Part shown: in pieces, positions 28,301 through 40,300 of the stretch
Position numbering within the stretch: position 1 is the stretch's first letter
Layout: every line of letters starts with the position of its first letter
Source of the DNA: Pyrrhosoma nymphula
Taxonomy: Eukaryota; Arthropoda; Insecta; Odonata; Coenagrionidae
Reading direction: 5' to 3'
DNA: 64,000 nucleotides
Assembly: GCA_963573305.1 (NCBI GenBank)
Contig: OY754330.1
Location: 1,426,001-1,490,000, forward strand
Notes under the pieces: model-generated
Database searches by the model: none
What the model saw: only the letters and a program-made list of their open reading frames with translations
What the model was told of the DNA's origin: nothing
Position numbers and translations under genes: made by a program

Positions 28301-31300
28301 GCTTGCCCACTTTTGCTATTCCCCCCGCTATTGCTGCTGCTACTGCAATTGCTGTTGATATTCCAGAATGCGAGCTTTCAGCCGCAGAGGTGACGGAACG
28401 ACGATCCAGATCCCCACATTGGTTTCGGCGGCCAAGGCGAAGTACGACGCTTGGAGAGGTGAAGTAAGGAAACATAGGAGTCCGGCGTCTTCGCGATCGG
28501 AGCAACTGACCCATCCCGTGGGGGCAAAAAGTCTCGAATTAAGTCTTCCGAGGCCGAGATTGACGATAGTGCGAGGCGGATTGGTGAAAGCTGGCATCGT
28601 GGTGTAAAGTTTGATTTTTTTTGTCGAAAACAGATTTTCAATTTTTTTTAAGAACGTAAATACAAAACAAATTTTACTTCTCAAGTACAAAAATCTAAAA
28701 TTTCGAATGTTATTTAACAGTGGAAAAAAAAAATATATATCTGTCATGAAACATCTAAGTCTCCCGGAATCTATATGAAAATGTACATTTTTTACCAAAC
28801 ACACCTATTTTTCAATTTTAAACCCATCCTTCAGATTAATTTCAATTATTTGTTTATATTGTACGTATTGTTTTACAGCATTTGAAGTAGCGAGAATATT
28901 ATTATGAAATGGTGAATGCTACACTCAGGTGTGGTTTCACTGGTGCCTGTCGCGGCTGCATCCGAACGCTGCAGCAAGTCGCTGTGGTGGGGTGCTATTA
29001 CGATGGTCGAAAAGATGAAACAATAAGTCAAGAAACTGTTTGTGGTAAATGTGTCCGGGTAACTATACAAGAAGAATACATATCTTTGTTTGAAGAACCA
29101 AATTCAACATATTTTGGACACGTTACTCCAGCCAGTGGCTCTGGGAAAGACATGGTAACATCCATACTGAAATTATTGAAAGAAAACTGCATTGATGAGA
29201 AAACTATTAAAACTCTTGGCTGTGATGGTACTGCATCTATCACTGGAGTCTATAATGGATCAATTTCATTGTTCTAAAGGCTTTAAAATGCCCAGTACAA
29301 GCAGTGCTTTGTTTGCTTCACCTGAACGAATTGCTGCTTAGGAAAGTTATGGTTGCCCTTGATGGTCCAACTTCTGGGCCCAAATCTTTTAGAAGCCCAA
29401 TAGGAAAACGTTTAGCATGTTGTCAAGATTTACCAGTTGTTGAGTACAATAAAATAGATAGCGTTTTTCCAGAGGTTGATTTTAAGGATTTGAGCATTGA
29501 CCAGAAATAACTCTGGCATATATATCAAGCTGTGTTAGGAGGCGAATGCTCCAAAGAGTTGGCAAGCAGAAACCCAGGAAACATCTCCCATGCAAGATGG
29601 CTGACAATGGCAAACCGAATTTGACGCTTATATATTGCATCACTTGATCCAACCCCTCAGTTGAAAAACCTGGCTGAGTTTGTCAAAAAAGTTTATGCTC
29701 CCTTATGGTTTACAATTAAATGTCATCAAAGGATTATTTATGCTTCACAAAACTTTTTTAAGATTGTACAACGCATCAAGTACTTAAAAGGTGATCTGAA
29801 GGCTGATGTTCAATCAACACTACAGAGAAATGCTTTAATGGTACACCCAGAACATCTTTTTTGGGAATTTTGTTTGATTCACGAAAAATTTTATTAGGTG
29901 TCTGTCAAGCAAAATAATACAAATAGCTCTACAAACAGATTTAAAAGCAAAGAGGGTTTTCAAACTACCACAAGTTAATTTTGATGCAGAGGACTATGTA
30001 GATCTTATTGATTGGCAGTCTACAACAGTAACGGAACCACCTCTCCTAACTAACTTAAGCAAGCAAGAGCTAGAGTTGATCGTTGAAATAGTAACTAGCG
30101 ATAGAAAGTAGTTTAAAACTCCTTCACACACACGAGCATTGGAAAGAATTGTGAATGAGGTTACAGAAGCTTCTAAGCACATTTGTGGCTACAAAGAGAG
30201 AGATGGTTTCATTAGATCAAGATTATATCTATTGCTGGACAGGTGATCCTTACTAATATGTATAAAAATGTAATGGTCTCTGTCTGTTGATCCATCACGC
30301 AAAAACTACTGAACCGATTGAGCTGAAATTTAGCATGCAGATAGGAAACATGTCTGGTTGTAATATATGCTATATTAAAAAGCCACAAGGGACCCTAAAG
30401 GCCCTCTGAAGGTCCCCCCTGGTGGTCCATGCTAAGCATTGGGTTCGGTGCAGTGGTTTCATTTTTTGCTTTTTAAAATTACTTTCACTCCAGATATAGG
30501 GCTGGGACTATTTTTATCGGATGGCTGAATAAATGAAGTTTCTAATTCTTTCAAATGATTTTCTTCTACGCTACGAATTTGTCTGAATTTAATGTTTTTA
30601 GCTAAAATATCTAACATTTTTATCTAAAATCAACAATAGCATATTTCCTTGACAACCATAGATTTGATTTTCAAAGGATATACACGCCTCTAGCATTTAA
30701 ATATCACGCCTTCCTGCAGGCCCATGATAGTAAGTAGAAAAAAAATCCGTATAAGAAGAGCCCAAAGTCCCAAGGGCCCCATGATAAATTGCTTCGGGGG
30801 GTACTCGATAAAGTCAATGCATATTTAACAAGTATACTTTTCAACGTCTATTCTCAAAGTAGCTCTCAAAGGGGCACTGCATGTATATGAGAGAATAATT
30901 ACGTAGTAAACTTTACACATAAAGGAATTAATAGAATACACACTTAATTAAATGTGCAAGAATATTTACGTGAGGCGAATGGTAATAATGCCTCTGTTGC
31001 TACAACAAACACGGCGTTGTTTATTATCATTTAATACTCAGATGTATTACACGTAGTGAAACCGTCGGCCTCTCATTGCGATTGCGAATTGTTTTTTAGA
31101 CCAATTCCCACATCATAAATGTCACGAGTTATTTATATGTTTAAAAGTGTTAAAGTGCAGTTAACTTAGGTACATTCACTCAATCATCGAGTTGCCTATT
31201 CTAGACTCTCACTTGCCGCTGTGTTTCTGTTTCTTGGACTCAAAAATATATCCATCAACATGCATAAAAGGAAAAAGAGTAACCTTTCGAAAAAATCTTC

Positions 31301-34300
31301 TAAAGGAAAATGAATGTTTTATTTGCAAGAAAATGAGCCCTTGAAAGAAAAACGACAAAGGTTAGACTTGGATGGTCAAAGACATGCCCACCAGCGATCT
31401 CATGAGATTCTCCTAATGGTGTTTCTCGGGTTACGCTAAGATCCGCACAAATTTCATCCTTACCCAACCTACAGACGGGTAACCAACTATAAATCTGGTT
31501 CAAATATAGACGCATCTGTTTCGAACATTCAGTCTACGTTAAGATGGCGGAAATTATAATGATGTTACTACATGCCTCTTACCCGAAAGAAGAACGGAAA
31601 TTCTGCGCAATCAACGACATCCGTGCATGAAAATCGACAAGTGCACTAAGAATCACCATAGATTTTTCTCATTTAGCAACGGAAACCAATGATTATGGCT
31701 ATTATGAAGGCGCAGTCCCATTGATGGAGGATTCATAGGTCAAATAAACCTGGCATCCGCTGCCATTACTCCTCTTGACGTTGTCAACCGCTGGATTGTA
31801 CCCTTCTGTCCAATCCTGATTAAGATAATCAACGCACATATCAACTTTGAATAGTGCAACTGAATTAAGTCATGGAATGCAAATATATGTATGTACACAA
31901 GGGAAGCGACAGAGCTGTTAATCACTCAGAAGACGGCTCAAGAGAACAGGAGGGACGAGGTGACCATCTATCAACCTTTGCTATTTAAGTATTAATGAGT
32001 CTGCAAGGCCGATTTTTGAGTTTCCCGTGCATGAAAGTGAACCAATAGTCACTCATCTCTCCGTGCACATGGAAAAATGTCAGTGTGTCTACTACATCGA
32101 ACACAACATACAAGATAGGTTACCACGCCTACTCCTCAAATGACCACACGTACTGTTTTTCTTCGGGCTTTGTGGTTTTATTATAAAAAATAAGTTTAAT
32201 GTTTTTCACACCCGTTGAATTTCAACGGGTATCTTCCGCTCGTAGATAATATAAATAAGTCTGGTATATATAAAATATCTTGCTCCTCATGCAACCTGGC
32301 ATACGTAGGGCAAACTCGTAGAAACATTAAAACCAGATTTAAAGAACACATGGCCCATTACAGATTCAACCGACCAGAAAAGTCCAGCATGGCACAACAT
32401 TTAATCGACACAGAACACGAAACATCAGAACAAAACCTTCAACTCATCAAACAAACAGATAATCATTTACTTGACGCCTATGAAAGCTTATATATATACA
32501 AACTTAGAAAAAACCTTCTTAACAGCGACAAAGGCCCGATTTCTTTCTCTCCATTATTTTCTATTATAGAGTAAGAAGTTCTCCATTTTCACCGTTTTCG
32601 CAATTTTCTAGGCACTCTCTGACCACAACTGTCATTTAGTTTTAAATTTTTAAAATTTTTCATCAGTTGCAATCCCCACGCTTCACTTCAACGGCCAGTT
32701 TGTTTTGTTTCCCCTCCCCCCCCCCCCTCTTGACTCACTACAACGGTCATTAGCTTCCACCCCCCCTTCCCGCCAACGGTCAATATGACTCCCACCCCCC
32801 TTCCCTACTTCAACGGTTACGTTCCTTCACCACTGCATCTATTGGCCATTGGCTCCCTTTCTCCCACCCCTCCTCGCCTCCCCCACTCTCCACTTCACCT
32901 ACATTCCCACTGCTCACCAATGACCTTTTAGCCGTTACCAATTTACCCCCCCCCCCTGCTTCCTAACATTTTGTCCCTTCCCTATTTATTCTAGGATTGT
33001 CCTCCTCTTCATTCACTTTCAACCTCGTGTTGCTAGTGTTTTTCCCTTCAGCTCGCTGAAGAGGACCAATTTGTGGTTGAAATACGAGTAACGAAGTTCA
33101 CCCTCGTTCCCTGTTTGTTGTTTCTGTTCTATTTGACCATGCTCTTTTTGAGCTGTTCTCCCAGAAATCTGGGGCCCTGCTGTGTGTGTGAGTGAGTGTT
33201 TTGTGTGATTGCGTGTGTGGTTGTGTTAATAACTTGGCAGCCTTAGTAGAGTCACTACAGCTCTCCGAAGGATCCCAGGTTATAACCCAGGAATCCTTAG
33301 CTGGGTCTCATTAGCCCACAAAGGATTCCAATTGGGTTGTGTGTGTGTGTCTGTGGTGGTCCCTGGCGAGGAAATTACTTTCCCATAAACTACCACAGGA
33401 GGGTATTCTGGTGGAGAGGCTGTGGTTGGTCCCTGTTGTGGAGTCCCCATTCCCACAAACCAACACAGTAAGTATTTAATTTTTTTGACGAGTGGTGCAT
33501 ATATTTTACGGCCATTGGAGAAATATCATATCTGTTTACTTATTCAAGCTTAACGTTTTAATATTTGTAATATTTTTTTCCTTTTGAAAATAAAATCCTT
33601 TTTTCATTTCTCTTACTTGAAAAATAGGCTTAATTTAAAACAATAAAGGATAATTTCGGCATAGTAAACACACATTAGATTGTAATACTTTAAATTTGTA
33701 TGGTTCTAAGAAATTTATAAATAAGTTGAATATAAGTAAATGAAATTGTCAGACCTTAATTTTGCACAAATTAATTTTTTTACACCTTATCCGGGAGTCA
33801 TAAATGTTACGCGACCGGTGTAATTTTTTTCTACTGTTAACTAACGTTTTAAACTTATATTTTTGTACTTGAAAACAAAAATTTGTTTCGTATTTACGTT
33901 TTTTTTTAAATTGAAAATCTACGTTTTTTGACAAAAAAAATCAAACTTTAGGCCCGTTCCGGGAGACCTAAACATTTTACGATTTGACTCAAATTTTTTT
34001 TGGGGTATATGTGAGCACAGTGACAACTTTTTATCCACTTGCAATTTTGAATTTCAAAAAAAAGTTTTTCGTGATACACCCTACTATACAAAGGTTTAAT
34101 ATCTCATTAAAAGAAAGAGTAATGCTATTTCTATTTGGCTGAACAAAGTGTTTTTATTCATGTGTTTGTGTAATAATAACCATTAATCCCTTCAGCGAGG
34201 AGGTAAGCTTTTCATGTTTTGTGTAATAGCGAAGGTTTTTGAGTTTTATTGTAAAAAGAAAGAAAAATGTGACTGGGGAGTAGGTTACATTATGGTATAA

Positions 34301-37300
34301 GGATTCAATGATTTGTTACACTTGGAATTATTAAAATGGTAGAGTCACCTGATCCCGCATTTTGACAGCAGCACGGTAGAAGACAGTTTCTTTGGAATTA
34401 TACGCCATACAGTTGTGAAGCATCAAGCTGAAGTCCGATTCAAACTGGTCAAGGTCTTTATAGTGGAAATTCTCCAGCTTCTGTCTCATGGTAGAGAGGT
34501 CCATGGGACGCTTCACAACGTCTCCGTAATCAGGAACTTCACCAGGGTCAACAGGCTCTGAGAAGATTTCTCCCGCGTCTCGACTCTTAATCATTTCCAG
34601 CACACGGCGGAGGTAGCACACCAATGGACGCAGCTCATATTCCAAAGTTTTTTCCTTCCTAAGTGTCAAAATGATAGGATACACAATGAAATAGAATACG
34701 GTCTTGGAGTATTTTTTGGTACCTAATTTTCACTCTAAATCGAAACCGGACTTTTGACCATTAAGGAACTGTATTTCTTGTAATAGAAAATTGAGAATTA
34801 AAAAAACAACTGAACGTCCAGCAATTATTCCCAGTTGACAGAAAGTCTTAAAAAAAAAAGAAAAACAGCAAGTTTCAAATCCTTGATTATCCTCTTTTGC
34901 AGTGATTACCATGTTGATTATTACATTTGGAATGAATAACTGTAGTGTGTAATGAATATGTGCATTTACAAATGCTGCATTACAAAGACTAGTAAATACT
35001 GTAATACAATAAACAATACATGGTTATTTCAGCCAGATATAATATGGCTGAAATAACCTTGATTTGATGGAATACAATGCATTTAAATATGAGCTATAGT
35101 TTTATCTTATTTAATACAAAAAATAAATAACACGGACAAAGCAATGTGCTGGCTACTTGAGCTTTGTTTGATTACTTCTAGCCATCAATTAGACATTTTG
35201 TGCCAACAAAATGTCCACAGAAGCCATACAGTTTAAATGACGGTTATCACTACATCCTAACTTCTAAGGATAGAATAGGCGCTGATCATAAACTTCAATT
35301 ACATTTCTTCATTAACCCATTAACGCCCATTGGCAACCTCAGTTGCCAAATATTTTCCACGTTTTTAAAAATTCCATTCTCCCCCAATATGCGTCGTACA
35401 CCCCCTTTCCTTTCTATGCTCTCTACCCTTTCCTTTGTCGAGCACGTTCGGGGTTTTACCCTGTCATAAAATCTAACAGTACCTATGGGGGAGAGTCTGT
35501 GGTGAAGGGTACACAGGTGGTCATTTTCGAGCTTGACATTGAAGTGTTCACTCGTACTTCTCGTGATACATTCTGCATATTGTTGAATGCTGTTATGGTA
35601 CGCACATACGTAACATATGTGTAATTCCACTTGGAAAAAATTTCACCTTTCGTGTATTGTACTTGTGATTTATACACTGCGGAACTTTGCTGGCAACTGA
35701 AGTTGCCACTGGGCATTCGCCGTGTCTCTTGGCGGCTAGCGTAATTTTTGCCGGTGACATTTATTCTGACGCCACTAATTGAAATGCAAGTACCACAACG
35801 TCTTATGATGACTTTTAATGGGATAATGACTTTTTCGGGTCGGTTTTAATTTTTTCTAATTAACGCACTAGGCCTTCTCAGACTTATTCAGAGAACGAGC
35901 TCATTGAATTGCTGGAAAACTCTGACAAAGATTTGGGGCACAAGGCAATTTTATTTACACCACCTTTGGTAGGGCCAGATGTCATCACCGATGAAGATTC
36001 CGATGTGTCAGATAGTGAAGTGACAGGTGACCCAACGCACCTTCCACAGGTTATTTTGGCTAATGAGGCAGTCACGGAGGATTCTTACGGTCTAGAAGAA
36101 AAGGACGATGGCACATATACTTCATTCGATGCGCCCAAATGTCCGAAAAGACGTAGGAAAATCGTGCTGTCTTTGAAGAGAGTCCTCTGAAGCATAACCC
36201 AAAGAAGATACGTATTCATTTCCCTTCTCTTCTTCCAGTGCTGGAGCCCACTGTAGAAGACTTTTTCGGTTAGTCCGTGAATAATGATTCCTTTTCCGTA
36301 ATTTTGATTCCTTTTCCGTAATTTTGATTCCTTTTCCGTGTTCTTCAGCCCTGATATTTAGGATCTGTTGCTACAACAATCTTGTATTTATGCAGGGTCG
36401 AAGGGTTTGAACAATTATGGTATCAGTCGAGAGGAGATGTACTGTGCTGTGGGTATTTTGCTTTTGTCGGGTTATCATAAGTTACCCAATAAAAGACTAT
36501 ATTGGAATAACGAGAGTGACTGTGGAGTAGAAATCGTTAAAAACAACATGTTAAGAAATCGTTAAAAACGGAATAGATTTGAAATGATTCTACACTTAGT
36601 AGAAACTAGAAAGTACCTACACTTAGCTGACAATGCAATGATAGATGGGTCCGACCGGCTGTTCAAAATTCGGCCATATTTTGAAATTTTAAACATAAAC
36701 TTCAAAGCAATACTTCCAGGAGACAGATGCTCTGTTGATGAGACAATGATACCTTATTACGGCAGGCACGGATCCAAACAGTTCATCTGTGGGAAGCTTA
36801 TAAGGTTCGGATTCAAATTATGGACTACAGCTGATCTCTCTGGATATGTTTTTCATGCAGAGCCTTATCCTGGATCTCACATAATCCTTCCGAAAATGAA
36901 CCTATGTGGATGCGGATGTTGTCCTGGGTTTGGTTTACGTCAGGTAACAAAGCTTTATTTTGAAAAAGTTTTCATTTCTGAAAAGCTGCTTACATGTTTA
37001 CAAGAAAAGGGCTTTGGAGGAACAGGAAATCTTCGAGAAAACAGGGTGAAAAGTATCTATCAACTGACCGAAAAAAATCTTTTCAACAAGAGGAAGAGGG
37101 GTGACTTTGAATATGTTTCGAATGGCTCATTTCTCTTAGCAAGATTAGCTCTCTCTCTTAGCTGTGGTCACTGCAATGACTAACTGCACTTCTAAAATGG
37201 CGACAGAGCAGGTGAAGAGATATATATTTTTCCATTGAAAAAAAGAGAATATCTCTTCCAATGCCAACCATTATCAGAGAATATAATGAGAATATATGTG

Positions 37301-40300
37301 GCGTGGACTTGCACGATCAATTTATTTCCAAGTACCACACAAATGTAAGGACCAAAAAGAGGTGGTAGGCATTATTTGCTTGGGGACTGGATGCATCGTG
37401 CACTCAGGGATGACTGTTGTACCGAAAATTGGGATACAATATACCTCTACTACAGTTTCGGAGGGAAATAGTGACATATATTGGGGCATTATAGTGCCAA
37501 GGAAAGACAGTCTCATTCACGTGGACCCATGGAAGACTTTCGCAGGAAAAAAACAGATCACATCGTTGTTCGTGGAGAAACGAAGTATAGGAGATGTAAG
37601 GTGTGTGGAAACCGAACAATATACCTATGTAAAAAGTGCAGAAGGCCCTTCATCCCGAGTGTTTCGAGGCATTTCATTGTTGACATTGGTCAATATTTTT
37701 TTTACGTAAAAAAAATGTGATGTGAAGCAAAATATAAAATACAGTAAATGAAAGTCAATACTTCACTATTTTCATTTATCATTCATTACTCATCCTGTTT
37801 TAAAAGCTTTCGATTTATAATTTTCAATAATTCATGTATCATAGCATCATTTATCACGGTAAACAAAAATACATGGCCACTGCCCATCGGCAACTTAAGT
37901 TGCCAGCAAAAAAAGATTGTTCCACTTGCATAATATTTTTAAAATTATTTTCCCGATATAAGGTACCATTGGAGAGAAAGATACTTAAATTTGATGAAAA
38001 TTGTCAAAAAAAATTCTCTGGGCATTAATGGGTTAAGAACCAACAAGATTATTACTACCCACTTGAATAAATGTATTGAATACTGATGTCTGATTGAATA
38101 TTACTACCCACTTGAATACTGATGTCAGAGAGCAATAATCTAAATTAGCAAGTAACAGAAGCATAAGTATTTTACTTCACCCCCTTTAGCATAACCCTAA
38201 CAACATAGACAGTAGTAATGAAAAAATACTTGGTTCATTCCACAGTTTATTTTGACTCTCCCGGTTTCAACCTTAACAGGTCATCATCAGACTCCAGAAT
38301 GATGACCTGTAAAGGTTGGAAACGGTAAGAGTCAAAATGAATTGTGGAATCAACCAAGTGTTTTTTCATTACTACTGTCTAAATTCCAACAAGTAAACTT
38401 GCCGACCATCGAGTTTATTTAAATATAGAGAGTAGCAAAATAATTCCCACTTCCAATCGCTCGATGGCAAATAAAGGAGAGCTCATCTGCAGGAAAATGG
38501 GCAGCATATGGAAGTCAATCTATGCATCCTCAGATCCGTAGATAGAAAACATAGCCCCTGGAAGTTCATAATCACTTACATCTTGACGTACTCCTTCTTT
38601 AGCTTCTCACGCTTCCTCACTAGTTCACAAAGGAGGCGGGCCCTCTCCAGATCTTGCCGCAGGCACTGCCAATATTTGAGCTGCTGACAAAGCTCACTCT
38701 TCTGCTCAAACACAGGAAATGAAAAAAATTATGACATAAGTTAGTAAGCATCACAAATCTCTAGGAGGCTACATGCAATTAAGTACACTAAAGCATTTAG
38801 TATTTCAGTACATACCTAGTATATTATCTGGGGCCAGACATTTTGTTCAGGGAGGAAATTTTTGTATCAACAATACATAATTGATATAGGTATTCTTACA
38901 CCATACTTGCTTTACAAAAGAGTATGAGTGAATCACTATTTATCAACTACCCTATTTTATTTGTCTATTAAATAATTGGAATTACATAAAGAAACTTAAG
39001 TAAATGTTTTACCATTTTCTTCCATTACAAAGTTAGAAATTAAAAGCCAAAAGAAATGCTTATGTACTTAAAACTACAGTAAAACCTCGATGTAATGCCA
39101 TTACTCTTGATTTTGCATAGCAATATTAAGACCCGGCTGGGAAGCATAGGCTATTTCAATCGTCAACTCTTCATTTTACGTTATTGCTCAATTTAATGCT
39201 GGTTTTTTGTTATTATGCAGTCACACTTCAGCCCCTACCGTCAAATTTTCTTAATTTTACGTAGTTTTGCAATCCACTTTACTAACTCCAAGAAAAGCAA
39301 TTTGACACGACAGCCAACCCCACCAATTTAACGAGCATACATACTCTATTTTTCTGCATCATGCACAGAAAATACAGCACTAAATGCTCTGTCTTCCGAA
39401 AGACATAACGTCATTTCCGCAGCTATAATGAGTATGTCATAATCCATGCTGGAATAATATGGCTCACATTTGGAGACAGTTTAATTAGTTTCGTCTGGTT
39501 TTACCATTGTGAGGGGCAAGTCTTACATGGAGACAATATGATGTTCGATATATTGATCTTCAATATTGCAGAAGCAAACATAACAATATACATTAGATGT
39601 CCGAATATGCCCCTCATTTTTGGCCAAATATCATTCATTAAAAGGGGGGAGGGGGAAATATTTTCGTGCATGAAAAGAGAAAATCATTCAGAAATTCCGT
39701 GGCTTATTGTCCAAAATAAAGGATAAAAATAGGAAGTAATACGCTTACAAAAATCATATCAGTAAAAAATTAACTATATTTTGAGAAATGAATGAAAAAA
39801 ATTTCTTACATAGTTAATCTTTATGTCGATGTTGTTATGGTGTTATGGGTATGGCAACTTGATAAAGACCTTATGCCACCCGAAATGCATTGGTGCCATA
39901 AATATTTTTCCCCTTGAACTGAGGTGCCTGCCGCAAATAGACCAGCAGCTTTGGTAATATATTCAACAATAATTCTAAGAATTAACGAAACATTTTTATC
40001 ACCACGTTAATTTTCCACATTGTGATGTTTCTATAGCCCTGCAATAACACAGAAAAGTCCACTTATGCAACCCACAATACAATTGCGGCGAATATTTTTC
40101 CTGCCATTGGATCTTCAGATACACCAAAAAAACATCCAATATTTTTTATTTAAAAAAATTACTACGAAGGAAATTCGTGGAATGAGAGTATATATGGTTG
40201 GAAATTAGGTATTTGTTTCCAAAACTAGAACTGATAATATCAGGCCTGACATTGTGGAAATGAGGGATATATCCATGTTGAGAAAAAACAACTATATAAT

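Larger units (their letters stand above)
16033..34348 (-). other. BRPF intron 4, 18.3 kb, transposon-rich
   Basis: It holds an R2-superfamily LINE (17130-19800), Tigger copy A (21265-23460), a gypsy pol fragment and LTR split by a Tigger-like element (24030-28600), a transposase-like relic (28905-30230) and a Penelope tail (32215-33100). The stretches 16033-17100, 19900-21260 and 30500-32150 show no assignable feature beyond weak repeats. Confidence 0.8.
35316..38032 (+). mobile_element. Full-length but dead piggyBac element
   Basis: The ends CCCATTAACGCCCA and, inverted, CCCATTAATGCCCA are flanked by TTAA at 35312-35315 and 38033-38036, the target site used by piggyBac. Subterminal palindromes ggcaacctcagttgcc (35332), ggcaactgaagttgcc (35692) and ggcaacttaagttgcc (37889) probably mark transposase binding sites. 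The 2.7-kb length is usual for an autonomous element. A transposase relic fills the interior. Confidence 0.9.
34659..38579 (-). other. BRPF intron 3
   Basis: It holds the piggyBac element 35316-38032 and the foldback 38207-38380. The region 34659-35310 shows nothing else. Confidence 0.8.

Noticed and set aside
31260..31520. Lys/Arg-rich frame with RLDLDGQRHAHQRSHE resembling the head of Helitron proteins
   Set aside because: Only one short match, followed by a stop, with no Rep or helicase motif and no Helitron ends.
36283..36343. CRISPR-like repeat
   Set aside because: The three units are directly adjacent without spacers and lie in a dead transposase; it is a simple tandem repeat.
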